Shown one piece after another: positions 36,901 to 46,177 of a stretch of DNA of 52,405 nucleotides. Below the pieces are notes generated by a model. That model was not told the DNA's origin, did no database searches, and saw only the letters and a program-made list of their open reading frames with translations. The number at the start of each line of letters is the position of its first letter. Within the stretch, counting starts at the first letter, position 1. The DNA is from Defluviitaleaceae bacterium (lineage in GTDB: Bacteria > Bacillota > Clostridia > Lachnospirales > WQUN01). The DNA lies in NCBI GenBank assembly GCA_009787785.1, contig WQSR01000013.1:1-52405 (forward strand), given 5' to 3'. A program made the translations under genes and the position numbers.

Positions 36901-38611
36901 ATTAATCAACGAAGATACGGAACATTGCGTGGCGTGTAACCGTTGCGTCCGGGTATGCCCGGTAGACGGTGGAAACATCGCCGCCATGATGCCGGATGGC
37001 AAAATCAAGGTATCCGTCAACTATGAGCGTTGCGTTGCTTGCGGGTCTTGTATTTATGCTTGCCATCACGGAGTGCGGGACTATGATGACGACACCCACC
37101 GCTTCCTCAGTGACCTGGAGCGCGGGGCCAATATATCCCTCATCGTGGCACCGGCCAACCGTATCAGCCCGGACGGCGGGCGGTTGCTCACATGGCTGAA
37201 GCGCAAAGGCGTGCGCAAAATTTACGATGTTTCCTTGGGCGCGGATATTTGCACCTGGGCGCATATTCGCTTTATCGAGCGGGACAAACCCGCCTCGGTC
37301 ATCACCCAGCCCTGCCCGGCCATTGTCAATTACATCCAGCACTTTGAACATGGGCTGGTCAAGTACTTATCGCCCGTACATAGCCCCATGCTCTGTACGG
37401 CAATATATATGAAGCATTACGAAATGATTAACGACAGCGTCGCGGCCCTTTCCCCCTGTATAGCCAAGACCCACGAGTTTGACGCCACCCAGTTTGTTAA
37501 ATACAACGTGACCCTGAAGCATCTGTACAAATACATCCGGGACAACAACATCGAACTGCCCCGGGAGGAAACGGGCTTCGACCATATGGAGTCGGCCTAC
37601 GGGCGTTTGTACTGTCTGCCGGGCGGCCTGAAGGAAAATATGGTCAATTACTTTGGCAAGGGACTTCGCATTGACCAGTGCGAAGGCTCGGACATTGTAT
37701 ACAAAGCTTTGTCCTCCTTCGCCACCGAAAGCGCGGAATTTCTCCCCACGATTTTCGACGTATTGAATTGCGCGGAGGGTTGCAACCTGGGGACGGCCAT
37801 AGACCATGAATGCTCCCGTTTTGAAGCGAGCCATATCATCGCCGGCCAGCGCAACCACGTCATCGAAGAATTTGACTCGGGCAAGTATGACGAAATGCTG
37901 GGGGATTTCGACAAGCGGCTCAACCTGAACAATTTCATGCGCAGATACGCCCCGATACCCATCAAGAAATATAACATTACGGACCACGATATCGAAAAAT
38001 GCTTCGAGAAGCTCAACAAATTCACCGAGGTGGACAAAATATATGACTGCGGGGCCTGTGGGAAGGATACCTGCAAGGATATGGTGCTGGATATTATCAG
38101 GGGCTTCGACATCCCGGATAACTGCATCAAGATGTTGCATGACATCGCCACCGAGAACCAAACGCTGGTAATGGATATCGCCACCTCCAATGTAGCCAGC
38201 ATGAATTTGCTGACCACCGACATTGGCGATATCATAGACAAGTCCAGCTCGATATCCAACCTGGTAAATATCCTCAATGAGGCGATTTTGAAATATAAGA
38301 AAATCGCTACGGATATCGTTTCGCTGTCGTCGCATACGAATTTGATTTCGTTGAACGCGGCCATCGAAGCGGCCAGAGCGGGTCAGCACGGCAGGGCCTT
38401 CGCCGTAGTTGCCGAGGAAATCCGCCAGCTTGCGAACAAGTCCAAGAACACGGTTTCCGAGTCGGAGGATATCTCAAAGCAAGCCATGGACTCCATTAAA
38501 TCCATTATAGAGATGACGGACAGCATAACCACAGATATTGAAAAGGCGCACATCAGTATCAACATCGTGCACCAGAGCCTTAACAATATAATAGAGAAGG
38601 AAAAGAAATAA
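36887..38611 (+). CDS. [FeFe]-hydrogenase-like sensor fused to methyl-accepting signalling domain
   Basis: 574 residues. Two 4Fe-4S ferredoxin clusters (C14/17/20/24 and C49/52/55/59) lead to an H-cluster domain. Its four cubane ligands are kept: C143 in TQPCPA, C191 in SPCIAK, and C295 and C299 in NCAEGC. The proton-transfer Cys of catalytic enzymes (first C of TSCCP) is Pro142. Another 4Fe-4S motif follows (C388, C391, C396, C413). Residues 430-574 form a coiled coil with an MCP tip ([20 protein letters not shown] and [11 protein letters not shown]). No membrane helix is present. It fits the sensory hydrogenase groups: a soluble H2 or redox sensor rather than a producer. No HydE/F/G maturase genes are in the window. 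Confidence 0.88.
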   Translation: MAMRRLINEDTEHCVACNRCVRVCPVDGGNIAAMMPDGKIKVSVNYERCVACGSCIYACHHGVRDYDDDTHRFLSDLERGANISLIVAPANRISPDGGRLLTWLKRKGVRKIYDVSLGADICTWAHIRFIERDKPASVITQPCPAIVNYIQHFEHGLVKYLSPVHSPMLCTAIYMKHYEMINDSVAALSPCIAKTHEFDATQFVKYNVTLKHLYKYIRDNNIELPREETGFDHMESAYGRLYCLPGGLKENMVNYFGKGLRIDQCEGSDIVYKALSSFATESAEFLPTIFDVLNCAEGCNLGTAIDHECSRFEASHIIAGQRNHVIEEFDSGKYDEMLGDFDKRLNLNNFMRRYAPIPIKKYNITDHDIEKCFEKLNKFTEVDKIYDCGACGKDTCKDMVLDIIRGFDIPDNCIKMLHDIATENQTLVMDIATSNVASMNLLTTDIGDIIDKSSSISNLVNILNEAILKYKKIATDIVSLSSHTNLISLNAAIEAARAGQHGRAFAVVAEEIRQLANKSKNTVSESEDISKQAMDSIKSIIEMTDSITTDIEKAHISINIVHQSLNNIIEKEKK

Positions 38612-38614
38612 ATC

Positions 38615-41383
38615 CTATTGTTGGTTACGCTGTTCCAGCCAGGTATTGATATTATCCAAAAGAATTTGCGCGTCGTCTATGAACGACGCGTTTTCTTTTG
38701 CCACGCCTTCGTAGTCGCCGGATTTTGCCATATCTTCTATGGCTTGCGCTCTTAGGGACAGCTCTTCCGCGCCAATGCACGAGCTGTTGCCTTTGATTGC
38801 GTGGATTTGGGTTGCGTAAGCCGGCAGGGTTTCCTCGGAAAGGTCATGAAGCTTTTCAATGACGGCGGGGACATTTTCCACATAGGACTGGAAGGCGTAT
38901 ATGAGCATTTCCATGCTGTTGGCGTACAGGGCCAGCCCCGTGGTTATGTTTACGCCGGGTAGCTCCTTGCCCGCCTCCCGTTCCTTGATGTATCTGTTCA
39001 GGATAATGTCCAGCTTGCGCAGGTCTATGGGCTTTGCCAGAAAATCGTCGAAGCCCTCGGCCCGCAGAATTTCCTCCTGCCCTACCAGCGCGTTGGCCGT
39101 GAAGGCAACCATGCGCCCCGTGTAGCCCAGGTTGCGTATATGCCCGGCCGCTTCCGTGCCGTCCATCTCCGGCATCATTTGGTCCATGAAGATGATATCG
39201 TATTCGTTCCCCTTGGCGACTTTGTCAATGGCCAAGGACCCGCTGTTGACCATGTCTATTTTCATTTCATAAGGCTTCATCAGCATACTGGTGACGTGGA
39301 GGTTCATTTCAGAATCGTCCACGATAAGCACGCGCCCTTCGGGCATGACGTTGCGCGGATGCTTCCTGATTTCCCGTTGCTTTATGTCGCTGTACTTAAA
39401 ATCCTGTAGCTTATTTATCGTTTCCGCGCTCAGAATGGCGTGGTGGGCGAAGCCCTGGGGCAAGCGTACGGTAAAGGACGTACCCAGGCCGGGCAGGCTT
39501 TCCACTTCGATGGTGCCGTTCATCAGGTGGATTAAACGCCGGGTAATGGCCAGCCCCAGCCCCGTCCCCTGTATAGAGGCGGTTGTGTCGAAGCGCACAT
39601 ATTCGCCAAAGAGCATACCGATTTGGTTCTTGTTCATGCCGCGCCCGGTATCCGTGACGGTAAAAATAAGGGTGCTGTCCTTGGTTTCGGGATTTCTTTC
39701 GTTGGAAATCGCCAGGATTACCCGGCCCGCGTCGGTGTACTTGAAGGCGTTGGAAAGTAAATTGTTTAAAATCTGCTTGATGCGGAGCTCGTCGCCGAGA
39801 AGGGTTGCGGGGACACCCTCGCTGATGGTCAGCACGAAGTTAATATTCTTGTTTTCGACGTACATGGTATTCAATTGGGCGGTGTCGTTGATTAGGCTGG
39901 CCGTGTTGTAAATCTCGGGGCTGATTTCGATTTTGCCCTCCTCGATTTTCGACAGGTCGAGGATGTCGTTGATAATGCGCAACAGTACATCGCAGGATAT
40001 AAACATCCTTTCCAGCTCTGACACGGCGTCGGCGGGCATGGCCTCGTTGCGCCGCAGGATTTCCGTGATGCCCATGATGGCGTTCATGGGCGTGCGGATT
40101 TCGTGGCTCATGTTGGCGAGGAAACTGCTTTTAAGCCGGCTGGCTTCGTTGGCCCGGTTTTTTTCCTCTGTGATATTTTGCATGTTCAATACCATTTCGT
40201 TAAAGAGGGTCATCGCCACAAGGACGATGACCACACCGGAAATAAACAAGAGCACGCCGGCACTTATGGCGAGGGTGATGACCGAGCCCGTGGCGGCGGT
40301 ACCGGCGGAGGCGACCAGGTCATGTATATCCGATTCAATTTGCTGGGCGGGGGCGATGACTTCGCTGACGTCCATGGCGATGACAATGCTCCAGGGCAGG
40401 GAGTGAAGCGGCTCGTGTATGACAATGGTTTCCACGCCGTTGATTTCTACTTGCTCGACGCCGGAGGCTCTTCTCATAATATTGGCGACAACAACGGAGG
40501 GGAAGAGTCTGTCCTCCAGCAAATTCTCACGCATGATGTTGCCGTGGACGTCTCTTCTGGCCCGGCCGGAAATCAGCACATCCGTGTGCTCGTTGACCAG
40601 AAAAACATAACCCGTTTCACCGATTCTGGTTTCGATGAGTGACACGCCCAGGGTTTCTATCATAATGCTGATGCCCACCACGCCGGCGATGTTTCCGTAG
40701 GCGTCGTGGAAGGGCTTGGCGCAGATGATGCTGGGCAGGTTCCTGGTCAGGTCCGTAAAAATCGGCGACCAAACCAGTTCATCGCGCTCTACGGCCACTA
40801 CGTACCACGGGCGGGTGCGGGACTCGAAGTAACGGGTCTTTAAATGGGAATCCCTGTCAACGGAAATATTTATCCCCGTTTCCGTAGAGAGGTGCACCAT
40901 CCTGGGGCTGGGGCTATGGGTATAAATGGCAATCAAAATGTCCTCGATGTTGGCCATCAGGCTGATTTCGTCGGTCAGGTCTTCCAAGCGGGCGGTTTGG
41001 GAAATGCGTAGCTGGGAGGCAATCACGCCCTCGTTGGCCGGGTCGGGGAAGGCTATCTCCCGGGGCAAATAATAATCGGGATTGGAGAAAATCTGGGTTG
41101 CGGTCAGGGCCGCTATGGAGGCATGGTCCATAATATTAGACAATTTTTCTTCCAACAGATACGCCTTGCTTTGGGCAAGGAGGGATAAATTGTACTGGGT
41201 CTGCGTGGTGAGCTGATAGCCGCTTTCGTCGGCCAGCGTGTCGCCTAAGTCGTGGATGATTGCCACCGTGTTGTTTACCACTATCAACAAGCCGATGCCA
41301 ATTACCGCAATTACGGTCAGCATGAGAACAATAAGTATAATCGTTGTATGAAGCTTAAACTTATGTAATATCGCTTGCTCCAT
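38615..41383 (-). CDS. Hybrid sensor histidine kinase: dCache, HisKA, HATPase, receiver, Hpt
   Basis: 922 residues. A helix at about 12-36, a dCache-type extracellular sensor (40-345, with RTRPWYVVAVE and GVVGISIMIETLG), a second helix at about 366-394, HisKA with H427 (NMSHEIRTPMNAIMG), HATPase (NNLLSNAFKYTD, DTGRGM, GTGLGLAI), a receiver with VLIVDDSEMN, MDQMMPEMDG and LAKPID, and a C-terminal Hpt domain with the acceptor His in IHAIKGNSSCIGA. It can run a complete internal His-Asp-His relay. It is convergent to the sensor/receiver operon with only three bases between stops, and the free receiver next door is a natural last acceptor (inference). Confidence 0.93.
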   Translation of the reverse strand: MEQAILHKFKLHTTIILIVLMLTVIAVIGIGLLIVVNNTVAIIHDLGDTLADESGYQLTTQTQYNLSLLAQSKAYLLEEKLSNIMDHASIAALTATQIFSNPDYYLPREIAFPDPANEGVIASQLRISQTARLEDLTDEISLMANIEDILIAIYTHSPSPRMVHLSTETGINISVDRDSHLKTRYFESRTRPWYVVAVERDELVWSPIFTDLTRNLPSIICAKPFHDAYGNIAGVVGISIMIETLGVSLIETRIGETGYVFLVNEHTDVLISGRARRDVHGNIMRENLLEDRLFPSVVVANIMRRASGVEQVEINGVETIVIHEPLHSLPWSIVIAMDVSEVIAPAQQIESDIHDLVASAGTAATGSVITLAISAGVLLFISGVVIVLVAMTLFNEMVLNMQNITEEKNRANEASRLKSSFLANMSHEIRTPMNAIMGITEILRRNEAMPADAVSELERMFISCDVLLRIINDILDLSKIEEGKIEISPEIYNTASLINDTAQLNTMYVENKNINFVLTISEGVPATLLGDELRIKQILNNLLSNAFKYTDAGRVILAISNERNPETKDSTLIFTVTDTGRGMNKNQIGMLFGEYVRFDTTASIQGTGLGLAITRRLIHLMNGTIEVESLPGLGTSFTVRLPQGFAHHAILSAETINKLQDFKYSDIKQREIRKHPRNVMPEGRVLIVDDSEMNLHVTSMLMKPYEMKIDMVNSGSLAIDKVAKGNEYDIIFMDQMMPEMDGTEAAGHIRNLGYTGRMVAFTANALVGQEEILRAEGFDDFLAKPIDLRKLDIILNRYIKEREAGKELPGVNITTGLALYANSMEMLIYAFQSYVENVPAVIEKLHDLSEETLPAYATQIHAIKGNSSCIGAEELSLRAQAIEDMAKSGDYEGVAKENASFIDDAQILLDNINTWLEQRNQQ

Positions 41384-41448
41384 CTGTGCCCCCGAAATGT
41401 TTGTATACTCTAATCATATCACGTAACATAGAAAAAATATACATTGCA

Positions 41449-41996
41449 TGGGAGGGGGCGGGGAATGCGTTGCGAGTGTACTCACGCAGTGCATGTGTGA
41501 GCGGCCGCGCTGGCACGGGAAGGCTCATGAACGGCTCTGTGCGGCAAGTACTTGCGTTAGTCTCGCTCCGCGAGCCGAACGCCAAGTACTAAGCCGCCCA
41601 TTCGCCGTTAATTTCGCCTTCCCGCGAGACGCGCTTGCCGCTCACACATACACTGCGTTAGTTATTCGCAACCCTTACCTCCGCCCCCTCCCACGACACA
41701 AAAGACACCCAATCAACGTGACAGAGTAATTTCATTACCCGTGAACGCCCGCAAGCTACGGGTGGGGTAGTGCAAGTAAAATTACTCACCACATACCTGC
41801 GAGTAGGGAGTGTGGTGGGGTGAAGGGGGGTGAATGGGCAAGCGCGTCTCGCGGCAACGCGAAATTAACGGCGAATGGGCGGCTTATGTACTCGGCGTTG
41901 AGGCTTCTGAAAGAAGACCAACGCGAGTACTTGCCGCACAGAGCCGTTCATGAGCGGTGACGTGCCAGCGCGGGCCATTCACCCCCCTTCACCCCT
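41449..41996. repeat. Dispersed structured element, copy A (two inverted hairpin units)
   Basis: Non-coding, about 550 bases, and homologous along its whole length to 51882-52405. Outer arms of the first part: 41451-41505 against 41637-41691, imperfect. Second part: GGGGTGAAGGGGGGTGAATGG (41817-41837) against its perfect complement (41975-41995). Within them lie unit A1 (about 41503-41640, plus) and unit A2 (about 41837-41975, minus), inverted copies of each other. Each unit has an inner stem (41541-41558/41577-41597; 41879-41900/41919-41937) capped by a short apical hairpin. Open frames here are short and overlap on all frames. The element fills most of the gap between the hybrid kinase and the antiporter operon. 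Confidence 0.85.
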
Positions 41997-42043
41997 CTAC
42001 GCGGCTTATCACCCCATGGTGAGTGGTGAATTAAATTAACATT

Positions 42044-42082
42044 ACACGATAGCAATACACGATAGCAATACATGGTAGCTAT
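42044..42082 (+). repeat. Three tandem 13-bp repeats upstream of the antiporter operon
   Basis: ACACGATAGCAAT (42044-42056), an identical copy (42057-42069), and ACATGGTAGCTAT (42070-42082, three changes). They end 16 bases before the putative -10. Head-to-tail repeats in this position are probable activator or repressor sites. Confidence 0.65.
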
Positions 42083-42098
42083 TTGCTGAAAGAAGTAC

Positions 42099-42104
42099 TA
42101 TAAT
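42099..42104 (+). promoter_or_regulatory. TATAAT -10 box of the antiporter operon
   Basis: A perfect TATAAT about 36 bases before the first ATG. No good -35 is visible at the right spacing, and the 13-bp repeats occupy that place, which suggests activator dependence. Confidence 0.5.
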
Positions 42105-42140
42105 CACTTTTGGCATAAAGACGATGGCAAGGGTGTTTTC

Positions 42141-42626
42141 ATGAGCAAGCGAAATATATTTGTTATTCCGGCGTTGACGCTTGTGCTGGTTATCCTCATG
42201 GAGGAAATCTCTTTGAGTGGCGCGCTTATAGGGCTTGTGACGAGCACTGTTGTTGTTTTTTTTGTGGCCAGGCTCCTGCCCTTGCAGGAGATTTCCAGCG
42301 TACGTTATATAAAGCTCGCCACCTTTCCCCTGTATTTAATCGGGCAGATATACGTGGCGGGCTTTCAAATTATGCGGATGATATTGCAAGGCGCGAAGGT
42401 GGATATCGTTACGGTCAAAACAGAAATAAAATCGGAGGCATTGCGGGTGATACTGGTGGATTCCATTACCCTCACGCCGGGTTCGGTTTTATTGGATTTG
42501 GACGAGGACAGGGTGACGCTCCTTTGGATACGGGACAAAAACGCGCCCGCCGACGCGGCGGCGGCGGATAGGCAACTGAAGCAAAAACTGGAACGGCGGC
42601 TGCTTAAAGCCCAGCGGGATAGCTGA
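42141..42626 (+). CDS. mnhE: Na+/H+ antiporter subunit E (MnhE/MrpE; MbhA-like)
   Basis: 161 residues with two or three N-terminal helices (FVIPALTLVLVILMEEISLS, LIGLVTSTVVVFFVARLLP, LYLIGQIYVAGFQIM) and a cytoplasmic tail with the MrpE-type segment RVILVDSITLTPGSVLLDLD. It is part of a membrane complex that exchanges Na+ and H+. It is the first gene of a six-gene operon in the order E-F-G-(A C-terminus/B)-C-D. The next gene starts two bases later. Confidence 0.9.
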   Translation: MSKRNIFVIPALTLVLVILMEEISLSGALIGLVTSTVVVFFVARLLPLQEISSVRYIKLATFPLYLIGQIYVAGFQIMRMILQGAKVDIVTVKTEIKSEALRVILVDSITLTPGSVLLDLDEDRVTLLWIRDKNAPADAAAADRQLKQKLERRLLKAQRDS

Positions 42627-42627
42627 G

Positions 42628-42903
42628 ATGATAGTCTTTTGGATATTGGCCGTTTTGCTGAGTGCTTATATTACGCGGGCATTCATGGGCCCCACCATAT
42701 GGGACAGGCTGTTGGGCCTGAACCTTATCGCCAGCAAGGTCATTGTGCTGATTATCGTGGTGGCGTCTATCTATGATATGTCATTTTTGCTGGACTTTGC
42801 GATAATTTATGCCCTTTCCGGCTTTATCGGCATTATTTTTTTGGCCTTGTTTTTCTCGAAGAGCCGGCTGGATAAGAAGAGGGAGAAAAAAGATGGGCAT
42901 TGA
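42628..42903 (+). CDS. mnhF: Antiporter subunit F (MnhF/MrpF; MbhB-like)
   Basis: 91 residues, three helices. The MrpF hallmark is AFMGPTIWDRLLGLNLIASK, and the last helix LLDFAIIYALSGFIGIIFLA is followed by a lysine-rich tail. Its end overlaps subunit G by 11 bases. Confidence 0.92.
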   Translation: MIVFWILAVLLSAYITRAFMGPTIWDRLLGLNLIASKVIVLIIVVASIYDMSFLLDFAIIYALSGFIGIIFLALFFSKSRLDKKREKKDGH

Positions 42904-43222
42904 AAACATCTGGCAACTAATCGGCAATATTATCATCGGCTTCGGCGTGTTTTGCATGATTTTCGGGGCCGTGTCCCTTTTTGTGCTGAAGGATTTCTAC
43001 CCGCGCATTTTGGTCGCCTCGAAAATAGACACCGTGGGGCTGTTGTCCTTTGTCATCGGTTTTGCCTTCCGGCATGGGCTGAGTTTTTTTACGGGGAAGC
43101 TGTTTATTATTTTGATTATCATGCTGGTGCTGAATCCCTTTGTCGCCCATATTCTGGCGCGCTCGGCCTACCGTAGCGGCCATGAGCTTGCCGCCGAGGC
43201 CGAGGAGGGGGAAAAGTCATGA
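42893..43222 (+). CDS. mnhG: Antiporter subunit G (MnhG/MrpG; MbhC-like)
   Basis: 109 residues. IIIGFGVFCMIFGAVSLFVL leads into LKDFYPRILVASKIDTVGLL, the MrpG signature (FPDxxxRxHAxxKxxTxG), followed by two more helices. The start is the ATG at 42893; the open frame upstream of it lies in mnhF. It overlaps the next gene as ATGA. Confidence 0.92.
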   Translation: MGIENIWQLIGNIIIGFGVFCMIFGAVSLFVLKDFYPRILVASKIDTVGLLSFVIGFAFRHGLSFFTGKLFIILIIMLVLNPFVAHILARSAYRSGHELAAEAEEGEKS

Positions 43223-44166
43223 CCCAGGGCTTGCTGGTATTGTGGATAGTCAGCTCGCTGGCCATCGTCTTTGAAACCCGGACGTACCGCCTGATTATTT
43301 ACTTTAGCATCTTCTCGCTGATAACCTCCGTAGCCTATTTTCTGCTGGGATCACCCGACGTGGCCATGGCGGAGGCGGCCATCGCCGCCTTTGCCTCGAT
43401 TTTCTTTATCATCTGCATAGAGAAATACTACAGCCGCAAGGAAAACGTGGAGAAGGACAGCGCGAAGGGGGAGTCCCTTGCCCGCAAGGCGGTGAAGGCC
43501 GTACCGGCTCTGGTGCTGTGCGTCGGATTGTTTTTCCTGGTGATTTATTTTATTCCGGGGATAGAGCCCTCCCATTACCTGAAGCATTTGTACCTACAGC
43601 GGTTTATGACCGATGTGGGCGGCGAAAACGCCGTAACGGCGATTTACCTGGGCTACCGGGTGTACGATACCCTCTTTGAGGCGTTGATTTTGGTCATTGC
43701 CGTGGTGGCCGTCACCCACATGTCCTACTCGGAAAAAACCCAGGTTGCCGACGGAAGCCACAGCGAAATCGAAACCTCCCGGGTGGCCGCCCTTTCTTTG
43801 CGCATCATATGCCCCATCATCGTGGCCTTTGGCGCGTATTTGATTATCAACGGGCATATTTCGGCGGGGGGAGGCTTCCAGGGGGGACTGGCCCTGGCTA
43901 CCTTTTTTATATGCAGGTACATGGTGTACGATATCTATGACATTTCCGTCAAGAATGTGCTCCAGTGGGAGGAATTTATTTTCGCCATCATTATCGTGGT
44001 TACGGCCATCGCCGTATTCCTTGGGGCGGCTACCTATATGCCCGCCGCCATCGTACCCATTTACCAAAGCGTGTATCTCATTATTATGAACTTGCTCATC
44101 GGGCTGAAGGTGGCCTGCGCCTTCTTCGTGCTTTTCTACCGATACATCACCATCGAACGGGAGTAG
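43219..44166 (+). CDS. Fused antiporter subunit: MrpA C-terminal (DUF4040) plus MrpB domains
   Basis: 315 residues. The first part (1-80) has the DUF4040/MbhD pattern LLGSPDVAMAEAAIAAFASI. A middle segment (100-165) resembles MbhE. The last part (185-310) is MnhB with CPIIVAFGAYLIINGHISAG and GGFQGGLALA. In Mrp systems the first two parts belong to the C-terminus of the large MrpA. Here they are fused to MrpB and the MrpA N-terminal channel is missing. This matches the Mbh D-E-F order. Confidence 0.9.
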   Translation: MTQGLLVLWIVSSLAIVFETRTYRLIIYFSIFSLITSVAYFLLGSPDVAMAEAAIAAFASIFFIICIEKYYSRKENVEKDSAKGESLARKAVKAVPALVLCVGLFFLVIYFIPGIEPSHYLKHLYLQRFMTDVGGENAVTAIYLGYRVYDTLFEALILVIAVVAVTHMSYSEKTQVADGSHSEIETSRVAALSLRIICPIIVAFGAYLIINGHISAGGGFQGGLALATFFICRYMVYDIYDISVKNVLQWEEFIFAIIIVVTAIAVFLGAATYMPAAIVPIYQSVYLIIMNLLIGLKVACAFFVLFYRYITIERE

Positions 44167-44171
44167 GGGAC

Positions 44172-44546
44172 ATGGGGATTTTTAACACGGAAAATCTGGA
44201 AATATTTTCGCTTGCCTTATTTTTCATTTCCTTCTTCGGGATTATCACCAGCAAGAACATGATAAAATCCATTATTTTTGTCATGCTCATCCAAACAGCG
44301 GTAATCATGTTCTGGCTGAAGCTGGGCCGGGAGGATACCGCCACGCCCATCCCCCCCATTATCTATGACCCGGCACTGCTGGACTACATGGAGCGCATCG
44401 CCGACCCCTTGCCCCAAGCCTTGACCCTGACCGCCATTATTATCGGCTTCTCGGTTGTCGCGGTGATAATCACCATGTTCAACGCCCTGTACCGGCTACA
44501 CGGCACGGCAGACTGGAAAAAGCTCGAAGAAGTGGAAGGCGATTGA
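44172..44546 (+). CDS. mnhC: Antiporter subunit C (MnhC/MrpC, NuoK-like; MbhG-like)
   Basis: 124 residues and three helices: IFSLALFFISFFGIITSKNM, IFVMLIQTAVIMFWL and ALTLTAIIIGFSVVAVIITM. The DPLPQALTLTAIIIG segment is the NuoK/MrpC hallmark. An extended loop (REDTATPIPPIIYDPALLDY) lies between helices 2 and 3. The start is the ATG at 44172 with AGGGGA. Confidence 0.92.
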   Translation: MGIFNTENLEIFSLALFFISFFGIITSKNMIKSIIFVMLIQTAVIMFWLKLGREDTATPIPPIIYDPALLDYMERIADPLPQALTLTAIIIGFSVVAVIITMFNALYRLHGTADWKKLEEVEGD

Positions 44547-44550
44547 TGCT

Positions 44551-46131
44551 ATGCTGACATTTTTGGTTATTGTCCCGGTTTTGCTTGCGGTTTTGTTATT
44601 TATATTTTCCACGAATATAACGGCTAAGATTATTTCGATAGTGTTTCAGTCTGCGTTGTTTGTGGCGTCTATTTATTTGGTGATGATTACCCGGGACGCG
44701 GAAGTGATTACCATTGTGGGCAGTTATGACGATATATTGGGGATAATTTTACGGGCGAATAGTTTGTCCGCTATTTTTGTTATGCTGACGACGTTTATTT
44801 TCCTGGCGGTTTCGGTGTATTCCTATTCGTATAAGGACAGGAGGGACGCCCGTACCTTTTGGTTTTTGATGTTTGTATTGGAGGCTTCCTTCATCGGGCT
44901 TTTCCTCTCCGGGGATTTGTTCAATGTCTTTGTCCTCATCGAGGTCAGTACCCTTGTCACCGTTATTCTGGCCATGTATGACCGCAAGAAACGAAACATC
45001 TTCCATGGCAAGGTGTTTTTGCTGGCCAACGTGGTTTCTATACAGTTTTATCTGCTGGGCCTTGGGTATGTGTACCGGATAACGGGTGCCATGGATATGG
45101 AAAGGGTTACTTACGCGCTGGCCGGGATGGACGCGGGGAATTTACTGCTACCCTACGCACTGCTTATGACGGCGATTGCCTTCAAAAATACCTTGATACC
45201 CTTTTTCAGCTGGACGCCCAAGACCAATATCTATAGAAAGTCCCCCACCGTGGTGGCCGCTGTCTTGTCCGGCTTGCAGGCGAAGACATCCTTGTATCTA
45301 TTTATCCGCTTCCAGGAAATATTTGAGCCCATCGCCGCCCATGATTTATTTTTGGCCATCGGTATCTTCACCGGCATCTTCGGCGCGGTGATGGCCATAT
45401 GCCAGTCCCATATCAAGATGATTCTGGCCTACCACACCATTTCGCAAATCGGTTTAATCACCGTGGGCATCAGCCTGGGCAACGAATACGCCTACATCGG
45501 CGGGCTGTACCATATTTTCAGCCATGCCATGTTCAAGACGACCCTCTTCCTGAGCTCGGGTATTATCATCCATTCCTACGGTACGTCCAATGTCAACGAA
45601 ATACGGGGTGTGTTCAAACGTATGCCCATTGTGGGCGCGGCCACCGCGGCGGCGGTGCTGGGCATTGTGGGCGCGCCGTTTTTCATCGGGAGCGTGTCGA
45701 AGTATTTTATTTCCTCGGATGTGGGCCCGTTGATTTTGGCTGTCACCATCGCGTTGAGCCTGGGGACGATTATTTCGTTTATGAAATTCTCCTCCATGTT
45801 CTTTGGCCAAAGCGAGCTGCGCGGCGATTCCCCCAAGGCGGAGGTGTGCAAGTCCATCCCCGTGATTGTCATGGGCGTGGTTTGTCTGGCGGGCGGAATT
45901 ATGGGTACGCAGTTCATCTATTTCTTCTTCCGTTATTCCGTGGGTATACAAATATGGAGCTACGCGCAAAAATCAATTATTTTCATCGTTTGCGCGCTGG
46001 TGGGGTATCTTATATATAAATATGTGGTGAAGGGGAATGCCCTGCTAAGCCGCTTGGGCGCGGTCAGCTTTGGCTTCAAATCTGTTTGCGCCTCCATGGG
46101 GATTTTCCTCGCGGCTTTGCTGTTGTGGTGA
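44551..46131 (+). CDS. mnhD: Antiporter subunit D (MnhD/MrpD, NuoM/N-like; MbhH-like)
   Basis: 526 residues, about 14 helices, proton-conducting type. Key charged residues are visible: FVLIEVSTLVTVILAMYDRK (Glu in helix 5) and IAFKNTLIPFFSWTPKTNIY (Lys in helix 7), plus QSHIKMILAYHTISQIGLIT with a Lys/His pair. It is the only large NuoL/M/N-like subunit in the operon. Confidence 0.94.
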   Translation: MLTFLVIVPVLLAVLLFIFSTNITAKIISIVFQSALFVASIYLVMITRDAEVITIVGSYDDILGIILRANSLSAIFVMLTTFIFLAVSVYSYSYKDRRDARTFWFLMFVLEASFIGLFLSGDLFNVFVLIEVSTLVTVILAMYDRKKRNIFHGKVFLLANVVSIQFYLLGLGYVYRITGAMDMERVTYALAGMDAGNLLLPYALLMTAIAFKNTLIPFFSWTPKTNIYRKSPTVVAAVLSGLQAKTSLYLFIRFQEIFEPIAAHDLFLAIGIFTGIFGAVMAICQSHIKMILAYHTISQIGLITVGISLGNEYAYIGGLYHIFSHAMFKTTLFLSSGIIIHSYGTSNVNEIRGVFKRMPIVGAATAAAVLGIVGAPFFIGSVSKYFISSDVGPLILAVTIALSLGTIISFMKFSSMFFGQSELRGDSPKAEVCKSIPVIVMGVVCLAGGIMGTQFIYFFFRYSVGIQIWSYAQKSIIFIVCALVGYLIYKYVVKGNALLSRLGAVSFGFKSVCASMGIFLAALLLW

Positions 46132-46177
46132 TTTTTGTAGATTTGGTGTAGGATAGACGAAATTGAGGTGAAGCAGT

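Noticed and set aside
36887..38611. Catalytic H2-producing hydrogenase
   Set aside because: The proton-relay cysteine is missing and an MCP output domain is fused, which fits a sensor better.
41361..41729. Short open frames such as one reading CVSGRAGTG
   Set aside because: They lie in the structured repeat. Similar peptides appear in copy B only because the DNA is repeated, and the frames are broken differently.
41449..41996. CRISPR array
   Set aside because: The repeats are few, long, inverted and nested, without regular spacers, and no cas genes are in the window.
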